36,380 bases of DNA from an uncultured Spartobacteria bacterium (GTDB lineage Bacteria; Verrucomicrobiota; Verrucomicrobiia; Chthoniobacterales; UBA6821): contig CAIPWR010000056.1 of assembly GCA_903868795.1 (NCBI GenBank), positions 1 to 36,380 on the forward strand. The letters run 5' to 3'. Both the position numbers and the translations under genes were made by a program. The notes beneath the pieces were generated by a model. The model was not told the DNA's origin. It did not search any database and was given only the letters and a program-made list of their open reading frames with translations. Positions within the stretch are counted from its first letter, which is position 1. Every line of letters starts with the position of its first letter. Below are positions 1 to 6,982 of this stretch, piece after piece.

Positions 1-136
1 CAGAACCTTCCAGCTTTTGAGCATTCATCCTTTTGAGAAAGTTCCTATCCATGAGCTACTTACAGAAACCGACTTCAAATCTTACATGCCTCACAAAAAT
101 AACCAATTGATGCTGTGGGACTTATAACCGGACGCT
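1..136 (+). mobile_element. Right end of an insertion sequence (left window copy)
   Basis: The first ~136 bases hold the 3' tail of a transposase gene and the short non-coding tip that follows it (CCGGACGCT after the stop). The same segment recurs inverted at 36247-36380 with about 12 differences, the last ~40 bases being identical. Similarity stops at base 136/137, which marks the element end; a few matching bases after that (gtg) may belong to it too. The rest of the element lies outside the window, so target duplications cannot be tested. The neighbouring pseudopilin gene runs into this tip, which shows it was hit by the insertion. Confidence 0.75.
2..127 (+). CDS. Transposase, C-terminal fragment (IS4-like DDE type, tentative)
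   Basis: An open frame enters from the left edge and ends at TAA 125-127, giving 41 residues. The end reads ...NNQLMLWDL, and an earlier part reads LLSIHPFEKVPIHELL. Many IS4-type DDE transposases finish with a similar LF-EK-P block followed by a short NQL-L-x-L tail, so I assign it to that group from memory of the family; the catalytic core is not in the window. The protein at the other edge differs at only a handful of residues (S-V-H for S-I-H, EED-L for ETD-F, Q for H). Partial at the 5' end. Confidence 0.55.
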   Translation, partial: RTFQLLSIHPFEKVPIHELLTETDFKSYMPHKNNQLMLWDL

Positions 137-658
137 TGTGGGAATCGCGAGAAGTTTTGTGTAGCGATGAGAGGTTCGTCCTGACGCCGGAGCTGAAGCA
201 GGTGTTGCGACCAGAACCTCAACCGTCACCATTCCAGGGGTGGCGCGTTTCTGGCTCAGTGTCAGCCAGGCGAGGGCGGTGATCTCCGGCCCAAGAACGG
301 GATTGGTTGCTTCGATCTCGGAAATTAGACGTATCGGTTCGCATGATGCTCCATAGGCAACGCAGCAACTGGTCGATGATTGGGAATGGATACTTTCCCA
401 GACCGGGAGGCCGTTGCACATGGAGGTTGCTAAATGCAGGGATGAAGGATCCTTTCCGAAGGTGAGCCCCTCCATGATATCGGAGGCGATTAGCGTGGCC
501 TGGGTTTCCTCCTTGGCGTCGCGTTCTGTTTTGTGCGTGAAGGAGAAGAGGGCAATCAGAGCAAATGCCGTGACGGAAAAAACGCCCAGCGCTACCAGGA
601 TTTCCGCAAGCGTGAAGGCCTGTAAGTGAAGTCGTGAGCCGCTATTCCTTTTTCTCAT
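122..658 (-). CDS. Type IV pilin-like pseudopilin (Verru_Chthon cassette B-like), 3' end replaced by an IS
   Basis: The 178-residue product starts with a short basic leader and a class III prepilin signal: cleavage is expected after Ala14, before FTLAEILVAL, with the conserved Glu at +5 and a single hydrophobic helix to about residue 40. Ala instead of Gly at -1 is unusual. This would make it a PilD-processed minor pilin or type II secretion-like pseudopilin. The ~180-residue size and the position 9 bp after another pseudopilin gene fit the four-gene Verru_Chthon pilin cassettes known in Verrucomicrobiota, here most like protein B; that assignment is inference. The last codons, S-V-R-L-stop, are read from the insertion sequence tip (122-136), so the original C-terminus is lost and the length of the missing part is unknown. 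The cassette partners C and A are not in the window. Confidence 0.7.
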   Translation of the reverse strand: MRKRNSGSRLHLQAFTLAEILVALGVFSVTAFALIALFSFTHKTERDAKEETQATLIASDIMEGLTFGKDPSSLHLATSMCNGLPVWESIHSQSSTSCCVAYGASCEPIRLISEIEATNPVLGPEITALAWLTLSQKRATPGMVTVEVLVATPASAPASGRTSHRYTKLLAIPTSVRL

Positions 659-667
659 GGCAGGTGC

Positions 668-1357
668 TCAGAGATTGCTCACGTTGGCTCGACCGCTCCC
701 TCGCGACAGCTCGATCGAGGAGGGGAGTGGTCCTTTTTCATTCTTAAGGCGCAGGGAAAGACTTGGGCCTCCTTGTTGGGGAATCCCGATTCTTCCGGAG
801 CGCTGGAACATTACTCCTCCCAACGAGATCCCTTTGGAGGGGGATCCACCCAGTGCTGCTGCGATGACGTCTGCCGGCAGGTTCTGGTCCATGAGGGTCC
901 TTTCTCCTGTCTGGAAGATGATTCCCCGTGGAAGCAACGTCCAGTTGCCGAGTGGCACAAGGGATTGAAGGGGCGAATCCTCCCTTCCGCTCCGACTCAC
1001 GATGCGAAGCGAGCCTTTGTTCAGTGCATCTTCATTTCTCAATACCACCCAGACCTCTTTTTTGCCTGAGACTGCTGCCAAACGCGCCTGTTCCAGTGTT
1101 CCCATGGCAAGGCTCATGGCTGCATTGTTCGCATGAGATCGGGTGATGGCCCTCCATGCCGGGAGAGCAAGCGAGACGAGAGCCGCGATCACCGCCAAGA
1201 CGACAAGCAGCTCCGTCAGGGTGACTCCTGAACGGGTGGAGTTTTTTGGACAATGGGTGGACACGGCGCAGAAGGGTGTCTGATTGTCTTGCTTCGAGCC
1301 ACTCCAAACTAGGGGATTTCGCTTACCATCTCTCCCGACAACCACGCCTCGTTTCAC
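668..1357 (-). CDS. GspH/FimT-like pseudopilin (Verru_Chthon cassette D-like)
   Basis: The product of up to 229 residues contains a prepilin methylation motif, G then VTLTELLVVLAVIAAL, with Glu at +5 and one hydrophobic helix, followed by a C-terminal domain rich in beta-strand-like segments of GspH/FimT size. The +1 residue is Val, where Phe or Met is usual. The start is uncertain: the GTG at 1357 leaves a 44-residue leader, much longer than normal, whereas a GTG at 1264 gives a leader of about 13 residues. No ATG precedes the motif. The gene sits 9 bp after crcB and 9 bp before the truncated pseudopilin gene, all on the minus strand. Likely exported and processed by a prepilin peptidase not seen here. 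Confidence 0.7.
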   Translation of the reverse strand: MKRGVVVGRDGKRNPLVWSGSKQDNQTPFCAVSTHCPKNSTRSGVTLTELLVVLAVIAALVSLALPAWRAITRSHANNAAMSLAMGTLEQARLAAVSGKKEVWVVLRNEDALNKGSLRIVSRSGREDSPLQSLVPLGNWTLLPRGIIFQTGERTLMDQNLPADVIAAALGGSPSKGISLGGVMFQRSGRIGIPQQGGPSLSLRLKNEKGPLPSSIELSRGSGRANVSNL

Positions 1358-1366
1358 CGGATGACT

Positions 1367-1777
1367 TTATTGGCAGGCCCTGATGATTGAAAAACCAAGC
1401 CAGATCCCGGTCACACATAGAAGAACCGACAGGAGCACATTCAGGAATGCCCCGGTCCAGTTTCCCTGCTCCATGAGCAGGAAGGTCTGAAGACTGAATG
1501 AGGAGAAGGTCGTGTAGCCACCCATAACCCCGATCATGAGAAAGGTGCGCGTTGCCGGCGAAAAGATCAGCTTGCCGGGTTCGGTTTCCCCATAGCCGGC
1601 GATCAGGCCCATGATGAGAGCCCCCGTGACATTTACCGCCACTGTGCCGAAGGGGAACTGACTACCCATCCAGCGGGTAATGAGGTCCGTCATTCCGGCA
1701 CGGGCGACCGAGCCCAAGGCTCCGCCGATGCCGACGAGCATGTAAGGATGCCTCAGGAGTTGCTGAAGAAACGACAT
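1367..1777 (-). CDS. crcB: Fluoride ion channel CrcB/FluC
   Basis: A 136-residue, four-helix membrane protein of the usual FluC length. Family signatures are clear: GGALGSVARAG near residues 18-28, GTVAVNVTGALIMG near 44-57 and GVMGGYTTFSSFS near 83-95, the last containing the Phe/Thr/Ser-lined pore segment. FluC works as an antiparallel homodimer that expels fluoride from the cytoplasm. It begins with ATG and no Shine-Dalgarno sequence. I looked in the ~115 bp upstream for a fluoride riboswitch and did not find one, though a 7-bp hairpin is present at about 1832-1856. Followed within 9 bp by pseudopilin genes, probably by chance of packing rather than function. Confidence 0.93.
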   Translation of the reverse strand: MSFLQQLLRHPYMLVGIGGALGSVARAGMTDLITRWMGSQFPFGTVAVNVTGALIMGLIAGYGETEPGKLIFSPATRTFLMIGVMGGYTTFSSFSLQTFLLMEQGNWTGAFLNVLLSVLLCVTGIWLGFSIIRACQ

Positions 1778-1893
1778 TGCGTGATCAAACAGGAATCGAG
1801 TGTCCGTTAAAAGACGGAAACATTCCCAACCCGAAAGGTTCTTAGAAGCTTTCGGCTTTCCGATGATTGTCTGCCTCTGATATTGATGGATTC

Positions 1894-2457
1894 ATGCACA
1901 TTACTCCCCGAACACTCCTTCTCCTGACATCGCTGATCTGTGCCTCAAACTTGGTTGCGCAGGATTTCCCAACCACAAAGATTGCGAAGATGGACGCGGC
2001 CTCGTACCTCCAGCCTCTTCCTGAGAACAGGGCCGTTCGTCTCAAGGTGATCGCCGGCGACTTTGCCGCCCATCCCGACGCCGCGGTCGGAAAATATTCC
2101 GGCAAGCGCATCACCGTGATTGGTCGCGTCTCCGCCCTCAGCCAAGGAAGCGGAGAGAACAAAGTTCTGGTTGTCACCATGCAGGATTCTTCCGGGAACC
2201 TTCTCGCAGTGAAGGCTAATTTTCTCTACGGATCGATTCCCGCCAATTCGGAGATCCAAATTTCCCAGGATGGCTCCTCAGCCACCATTCTCCATCGTGA
2301 TCGTAGCGGAAACATCCTCTCGCAGGACACCTACCTCTCCGTCGACCAGAAGGTCGCCATCAAGGGGGATTTCAAGGAGGTCAAGGTCGGAGACATTGTC
2401 CTCACGGCCTGCAAGCTGGAATCCAAGGAGAAGCTCCATCAGTTGGAGATTAAGTAA
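1894..2457 (+). CDS. Secreted OB-fold protein (tRNA_anti-like family)
   Basis: The 187-residue product begins MHITPRTLLLLTSLICAS, a signal peptide probably cut after about Ala20. I prefer the ATG at 1894 over the in-frame TTG at 1867 because it puts the signal peptide at the very N-terminus. The mature part has DAAVGKYSGKRITVIGRVSAL (written here from about residue 60), a pattern of the small OB-fold domains annotated tRNA_anti-like, in which an Ala-rich helix and a K-Y-x-G-K turn precede the first strand. Despite the family name no nucleic acid role is shown for the secreted members. Divergent from crcB and upstream of rhlE. Function unknown; periplasmic location likely. Confidence 0.6.
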   Translation: MHITPRTLLLLTSLICASNLVAQDFPTTKIAKMDAASYLQPLPENRAVRLKVIAGDFAAHPDAAVGKYSGKRITVIGRVSALSQGSGENKVLVVTMQDSSGNLLAVKANFLYGSIPANSEIQISQDGSSATILHRDRSGNILSQDTYLSVDQKVAIKGDFKEVKVGDIVLTACKLESKEKLHQLEIK

Positions 2458-2549
2458 CGCACACCTCAGCCACACCGTTGGCTTGGAAGAGTGGAGGCGG
2501 TTTTCCCGTTTAAGCTTTTCCATGGGGGCTTTTCTCCCTTTGATCGGGA

Positions 2550-3896
2550 ATGCCCTTTCGCTCACTCGGCCTAGATGCCGCTATTCTCACTGCCGTTCAG
2601 GAGACCGGATACACCGAACCAACCCCTATTCAGGCAGCGGCGATCCCCTTCGTGCTGCAGCGCAGGGATCTGATTGGCATCGCCCAGACCGGTACCGGCA
2701 AGACCGCCGCATTCACCCTGCCGATTCTTTCACTGCTAGCCAGTTCTCCCTCCAAGGGGATCCGCGCCCTGATCATTGCTCCGACTCGTGAACTGGTCGT
2801 TCAGATCGAGGAGAATGTCCGGGCCTATGCCAAGCATATGCCGCTTACCGTGGCGACGATCTATGGAGGGGTCAGTGAGCGTCCCCAGATCAAGGCACTG
2901 GAGCAGGGAGCCGATCTCGTCGTTGCTACGCCGGGACGCCTTCTTGACCTGATCCGTGGCAGGGAAAAGGCCTTCGCCCACATCGAGTTCCTCGTGCTCG
3001 ATGAAGCCGACCGGATGCTCGATATGGGATTTGTCCCGGCGATCCGCCAGATTGTAAAACTTCTCCCGCGCAAGCGTCAGACTCTCTTCTTCTCCGCCAC
3101 GCTCTCCCGTGAGATCGAGAAGCTGACCGGTGAGTTTCTGCAGGAGCCCGAGACGGTTGAGATAGGGCGTCGGTCGAATCCCGCCGACACTGTCACCCAG
3201 TCGGTCTATGAAATTCCCCAGCATCTCAAGCCGGGTCTCCTTCTCCATCTGCTTCAGAATGGTGCTCTCAACATGGTGCTCGTTTTCACCCGTACAAAGC
3301 ATGGAGCCGACCGTATTGCCCGGCGCCTTGAGCAGGCGGGCATCACAACGGGAACCATCCATTCCAATCGCTCCCAGAACCAGCGCCTCCGCGCCCTTAA
3401 TGAATTCCGCGATGGAAAGATTCGCGTTCTTGTGGCCACGGATATCGCTGCCCGAGGCATCGATGTCGATGGGATCACGCATGTCGTTAACTACGACTTC
3501 CCACCTCACCATGAGGACTACGTCCACCGCATTGGTCGCACGGGTCGAGCCAAGGCGGTGGGCGAGGCGATCAGTTTCGTCTCCAAGGAGGACGACGATG
3601 CCCTGCGTGCCCTTGAACGCTTCACCCGCAGGGGTATCCCTCGTGTGAAAGCCGAGGGATTCGATGACAAGGCCCCCGCTCCTCCGCGTGATAGGGGTGC
3701 TGGAGGTAATCGTCGTCCGCCGCGTAGACCTGGTGAAGTGCGTGCTCCTCGTTCCTCCGGAGGTCGTAATCAAGGCCAGTCCCGTCGACGCGATGGAGGT
3801 GCAGGTGGTGCAGGAGGAGGTTCTGACTCAGGCCAGCAATCAGCCAGTGGCAAGAAGGGTGGCATCGGCCGCTTCTTCGGCTTCGGCGGTCGCTAA
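2550..3896 (+). CDS. rhlE: DEAD-box ATP-dependent RNA helicase, RhlE type
   Basis: 448 residues with the full motif set: Q motif GYTEPTPIQ (20-28), motif I AQTGTGKT (45-52), Ia PTREL (78-82), Ib TPGR (127-130), II DEAD (151-154), III SAT (182-184), IV VLVFTR, V TDIAARGID, VI HRIGRTGR (326-333). The start MPFRSLGLD matches the usual RhlE N-terminus. After about residue 375 comes a low-complexity Arg/Gly/Ser/Pro tail ending GIGRFFGFGGR, as in RhlE/CsdA-type helicases, probably an RNA-binding tail. Expected role: ATP-dependent unwinding of short RNA duplexes in ribosome assembly and mRNA decay. It stands alone, convergent with the next gene, with a long hairpin 30 bp after its stop. Confidence 0.93.
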   Translation: MPFRSLGLDAAILTAVQETGYTEPTPIQAAAIPFVLQRRDLIGIAQTGTGKTAAFTLPILSLLASSPSKGIRALIIAPTRELVVQIEENVRAYAKHMPLTVATIYGGVSERPQIKALEQGADLVVATPGRLLDLIRGREKAFAHIEFLVLDEADRMLDMGFVPAIRQIVKLLPRKRQTLFFSATLSREIEKLTGEFLQEPETVEIGRRSNPADTVTQSVYEIPQHLKPGLLLHLLQNGALNMVLVFTRTKHGADRIARRLEQAGITTGTIHSNRSQNQRLRALNEFRDGKIRVLVATDIAARGIDVDGITHVVNYDFPPHHEDYVHRIGRTGRAKAVGEAISFVSKEDDDALRALERFTRRGIPRVKAEGFDDKAPAPPRDRGAGGNRRPPRRPGEVRAPRSSGGRNQGQSRRRDGGAGGAGGGSDSGQQSASGKKGGIGRFFGFGGR

Positions 3897-3910
3897 TCAA
3901 TCACACACGT

Positions 3911-3968
3911 GGGCAATTTTTAGGCCCGAACAACCTTCAGGTTGTTCGGCTTCAGTCTTTGGGCGAGC
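3911..3968 (+). terminator. Hairpin between convergent rhlE and 3968-4558, and possible third copy of the 3' element
   Basis: CCGAACAACC (3926-3935) and GGTTGTTCGG (3940-3949) form a perfect 10-bp stem with a TTCA loop. No run of T follows on either strand, so if it is a terminator it is not a classic one. It is preceded by GGGC...GCCC (3911-3927) and followed by CTTCAGTCTTTGGGC, which matches the last part of the repeat found after nusG and nrdB (see 18584 and 27459). Confidence 0.55.
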
Positions 3969-4558
3969 TAGTGCGCTCCCTGCAGGACGATCTCGGTGAC
4001 GCTGGGTTGCTGTGAGGTCTTGCCCGGATAGATCTCGTCGATGGTGAGTTCGATCAGATCACCCTGATTGAGCATGATATCCTCGAAGTGGAAGTCTTGC
4101 CAACGCCAGGTATCCGCGAGATGAAAGCGGGCGATCGCTTTGTGATTTACGCTGAGGGTCATGGTCTTCACTCGGGCATAGGCGCGGAATTCCTCGAGCG
4201 TTCGGATTACTCCATTGGCAATGTTGATTCCGTAGAAAGGGGTGTCTCGGCAATCCTTGGGGAGTTTCTTGGGAATGTGGAATTGGATGATTTCTCCCGG
4301 TCCAGAAGTCGGAGAAATCCATGCGGTCGTAGCATCATCATCGCAGAGTTCGGAAGCCGGCTTCAGCGTGGAGATTGAGTTCCCCGCAAGTGTCTCCCAG
4401 AAGAAGGCGCAACGGAGCGAGCACCCTCCCATCAGTTCCTGGAGAACGGGATCTCCCACCTTCGGTTTTAGCAGGGGGAGCGAGTCGGCGTGAACAGATG
4501 ATGAGATCGCAACAAGAGCTAGGAGGCTCCATGCTGCGCGGACGGATTTCAGGCGCAC
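3968..4558 (-). CDS. Secreted discoidin-like protein (NADase-type glycan-binding fold)
   Basis: 196 residues with a GTG start and a signal peptide (hydrophobic LLALVAISSSVHA, cut near residue 25). The body has DDDATTAWISPTSGPGEIIQF, a later INIANGVIRTLEEFRAYARVK and a C-terminal LIELTIDEIYPG-VTEIVL. This order, Asp-x-x-x-x-TaW, GE-I-x-F, then a N-G-x-x--Y--RVK strand, is characteristic of the discoidin-like domains called NADase-type glycan-binding, found in many secreted bacterial proteins. Expected to bind a sugar or surface ligand outside the cytoplasm; there is no catalytic module. It follows the metal-binding protein gene by 14 bp on the same strand, so the two are probably co-transcribed. 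Two Cys at about residues 46 and 50 could form a disulfide. Confidence 0.6.
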   Translation of the reverse strand: MRLKSVRAAWSLLALVAISSSVHADSLPLLKPKVGDPVLQELMGGCSLRCAFFWETLAGNSISTLKPASELCDDDATTAWISPTSGPGEIIQFHIPKKLPKDCRDTPFYGINIANGVIRTLEEFRAYARVKTMTLSVNHKAIARFHLADTWRWQDFHFEDIMLNQGDLIELTIDEIYPGKTSQQPSVTEIVLQGAH

Positions 4559-4572
4559 GATTCGCTCAACCC

Positions 4573-5457
4573 TTATTTCAACCCATTCACGATGGCAGAC
4601 ACATTATGCCTCATCATCAAGTCGTAAGTGTTCCCTTCGGCCTCGCCGAGTCCGTCGGAGTAGAGTGAGGCGCCGGCCTTTGCGCCCGTCTCATCGGCTA
4701 TTTGCTGGACGGCTCGGGGATTCTCAATGGTCTCAAAGAAGATCGCCTTCACCCCCTGATCCTTGATGACACCGATGATCTCCTTCACATGCTGGGAGGA
4801 GGGATCCTCCGCGGTGCTCACACCCTTCACTGGATAGATGGTGAAGTCGTAGTCACGAGCGAAGTATCCGAGCGCATCGTGCGAGGTGATCAACTTCCTT
4901 CGGTCGTGGGGTAGTGAGGCGAGTTTTACCCGGATCCAGCGCTCAAGTTCATCGAGTTTGGCGAGATAGGCGGACGCGTTCTTATCGTAGCTGCTGGCAT
5001 TGGCAGGGTCGGCTTTCTCGAAGGCTTCCGCGACCACGCGGGTAGCTCCTTTCATGTTCTCCACGCTGTGCCACCAGTGGGGATCCTCCACCTTCTTCCC
5101 CTGCTCGGTCATCGTGAGTGAGGGGATATCCTTGCCCACGTTCACAAACTTGGCGGAGCCACCGGCGGCCTCCTCCAGTTTCGAGAGATAACCCTCCATC
5201 CCTTTGCCTGTCAGGAGCACGAGATTGGCGTCTGCGACTTTCTTCACATCACCAGGCGTCGGTTCGAACTCATGGGGATCGATGCCAGCCTTAATGATTC
5301 CCTCCACGTTCACGTGATTGCCCCCGATCTGCTTCGCAAGATCTGTCGTCACCGTTGAAAGGGAGGCCACGCGCAGGTCCGCGCGGGTGGACGACATGCC
5401 AACCAAGAGGATCATGAGCGAGGCTAGGAGCTTTCTGAAGTGACAAAATAATTTCAT
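4573..5457 (-). CDS. Metal ABC transporter substrate-binding protein (TroA/ZnuA, cluster A-I)
   Basis: 294 residues with a signal peptide (LLASLMILLVGMSSTRA). The cluster A-I fold signatures are present: GIDPHEFEPTPGDV (first His ligand), DPHWWHSVENM (second His), TSHDALGYFARDY (third His) and ASLYSDGLG (Asp). This His-His-His-Asp set is that of TroA/ZnuA-like zinc or manganese binders rather than the PsaA type, which has Glu at the third place. There is no His-rich acidic loop, which is often found in ZnuA. The permease and ATPase genes are not next to it, so the partner transporter must be elsewhere. A perfect 7-bp inverted repeat sits at the promoter (5476-5499), suggesting metal-dependent repression. 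Confidence 0.88.
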   Translation of the reverse strand: MKLFCHFRKLLASLMILLVGMSSTRADLRVASLSTVTTDLAKQIGGNHVNVEGIIKAGIDPHEFEPTPGDVKKVADANLVLLTGKGMEGYLSKLEEAAGGSAKFVNVGKDIPSLTMTEQGKKVEDPHWWHSVENMKGATRVVAEAFEKADPANASSYDKNASAYLAKLDELERWIRVKLASLPHDRRKLITSHDALGYFARDYDFTIYPVKGVSTAEDPSSQHVKEIIGVIKDQGVKAIFFETIENPRAVQQIADETGAKAGASLYSDGLGEAEGNTYDLMMRHNVSAIVNGLK

Positions 5458-5465
5458 GTCTGAAG

Positions 5466-5499
5466 TATTCTAATTTAGTCAAAAAGCACCCCTTGACTA
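5466..5499 (-). promoter_or_regulatory. Promoter and palindromic operator of the metal-binding protein gene
   Basis: TAGTCAA (5476-5482) and TTGACTA (5493-5499) form a perfect inverted repeat with a 10-bp spacer. On the minus strand a TAGAAT hexamer (5467-5472) follows directly and could be the -10 box, about 10-15 bp before the ATG at 5457. A repressor bound to the repeat would cover the -35 region. Mn- or Zn-sensing regulators (MntR/DtxR, Zur) often act this way, but the sequence alone does not say which. Confidence 0.4.
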
Positions 5500-5575
5500 T
5501 CAGTTAAGCGCTGACTCTGACAGATCTTTTTCCAGACGGGGCTGGATTCCTTTGGAGGATTCCTTTAACGAAACC

Positions 5576-6958
5576 ATGTCCATGCAATTCCGCTTTATCT
5601 CAATCATTCTGTTTTGTGGCCTGTTGGCAATAGATGGACTGCTTGCCGATCCGATCGATCTTTCCAATCCATTCAATATCCTCACCCAGCAACGACTCGC
5701 CGGAGAGTTCCTTGGCTACAGGCCGAAGGCTGAGACAAACGGTGTCGTTCTCTCGCTCCAGTCCGTCTCCGACCTGCTTGGCAATACCAAGGGCGGAGAA
5801 CTTCAGGGTGGCACCTACTCCGGACTCCTGAACTTTGGCCTCGCTGTCGATCTTCAGAAGGCGGTGGGCTGGGAGGGTGCTTCTCTCAAAAACACCTGGC
5901 TCTGGCTCTACGGAAATGATGTCTCGTCGAAATTCATCGGAAATTCCCTCACGGCAAGCAGTATCGCCGGCCGGCCAGCCTTCCGGTGCTACGAACTCTG
6001 GCTTCAGCAGAATCTGCTCCATGATGCCATCTCCCTACGCGGTGGCATGATACCCGTCGACACCGAGTTCATGGTTTCCGACACGGCAAATCTTTTTGTC
6101 AACAGCACCTTCGGCCCTCCCGCTGTGTTCACCATGAACATGCCCAACGGCGGTCCCACCTATCCGATGGCGACTCCCGGACTCCGCTTGGCGCTTCAGC
6201 CCAGCTCATGGCTCACCCTCCGAAGCGCCTTCACCCAGGGGAATCCCTTTTCACAGCAGGACAACAAATACGGCTTTGACTGGAACTTCGGTCAGGCCGG
6301 GGGACTCCTCAATATCAACGAAGCCGAAGCCGACTGGTGCAAGGATGCCTCCTCGAAAGGATTGCCCGGCTATGCCAAGGCAGGTTTCTGGTTCCAGACC
6401 GGACAGGGGCAGCAGGGTGGGGAGGAGCAGTTTAATTTTGGATCTCCAAACTCCAGCGCCTACAACAACGGCTTCTACGGCATCATCGATCAGAAGCTCT
6501 ATGTCGTTCAGGAAAAAGCCTCTGCTTCCCCCGATAAGAATGGTGACTCAGGAAAGGCCCCTGTATCTCCCGAAGCCTCCCAGGCATCCTCCTGCAGCTG
6601 CTCCTCGAAAGGACTCTCCTCCTTCGCCCGCATCGGATTTTCTCCAGATCAGAGCAGCATCGTCGGCTTCTACACCGACATGGGCCTCACCTACACCGGA
6701 CTGATCCCGACACGCGATGCCGATAAGCTCGGGGTTGCCTTTGGTTTTGCGCAGATGGGTTGTCAATGTAAGCAGAGCTATCAGGATAATGGCGCCCCCG
6801 GTTGCGGTTATGAGTCCGTGGCCGAATTGACTTACTCGATGCGTCTAGCCCCTGCGATCGCCATCCAGCCTGATCTCCAGTACATCATGCACCCTGGCGG
6901 AACCCAGCAGAATGGGAATGCTCTCGTGGTGGGGATGCGTGCTGTGGTGGATTTTTAA
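5576..6958 (+). CDS. OprB-family outer-membrane porin
   Basis: 460 residues from the ATG at 5576; the next ATG at 5582 is equally possible, and a TTG at 5552 would add residues before the signal peptide. The signal peptide is FRFISIILFCGLLAIDGLLA. The body has the OprB (carbohydrate-selective porin) pattern: GGTYSGLLNFGLAVDLQKAVGWEG, LRGGMIPVDTEFMVSD, FVNSTFGPP, many alternating strands, and a closing Val-Val-Asp-Phe with the C-terminal Phe typical of outer-membrane barrels. Residues around 325-350 are a Ser/Pro-rich insertion with a Cys-Ser-Cys-Ser-Ser cluster, which is odd for a barrel strand and probably a loop. The natural substrate is unknown. Divergent from the metal-binding protein gene. 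Confidence 0.8.
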   Translation: MSMQFRFISIILFCGLLAIDGLLADPIDLSNPFNILTQQRLAGEFLGYRPKAETNGVVLSLQSVSDLLGNTKGGELQGGTYSGLLNFGLAVDLQKAVGWEGASLKNTWLWLYGNDVSSKFIGNSLTASSIAGRPAFRCYELWLQQNLLHDAISLRGGMIPVDTEFMVSDTANLFVNSTFGPPAVFTMNMPNGGPTYPMATPGLRLALQPSSWLTLRSAFTQGNPFSQQDNKYGFDWNFGQAGGLLNINEAEADWCKDASSKGLPGYAKAGFWFQTGQGQQGGEEQFNFGSPNSSAYNNGFYGIIDQKLYVVQEKASASPDKNGDSGKAPVSPEASQASSCSCSSKGLSSFARIGFSPDQSSIVGFYTDMGLTYTGLIPTRDADKLGVAFGFAQMGCQCKQSYQDNGAPGCGYESVAELTYSMRLAPAIAIQPDLQYIMHPGGTQQNGNALVVGMRAVVDF

Positions 6959-6980
6959 GCAGAGAGCAGTTATCCTCTGC
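6959..6980 (+). other. Hairpin filling the gap between the porin and methyltransferase genes
   Basis: GCAGAG (6959-6964) and CTCTGC (6975-6980) pair across a 10-nt loop. The stem begins right after the porin stop and ends two bases before the ATG at 6983, so it could act as a weak terminator or hide the start site of the methyltransferase. Confidence 0.4.
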
Positions 6981-6982
6981 GG

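Noticed and set aside
1778-1893. Fluoride riboswitch upstream of crcB
   Set aside because: The conserved crcB-motif pieces are not present; only a simple 7-bp hairpin is seen.
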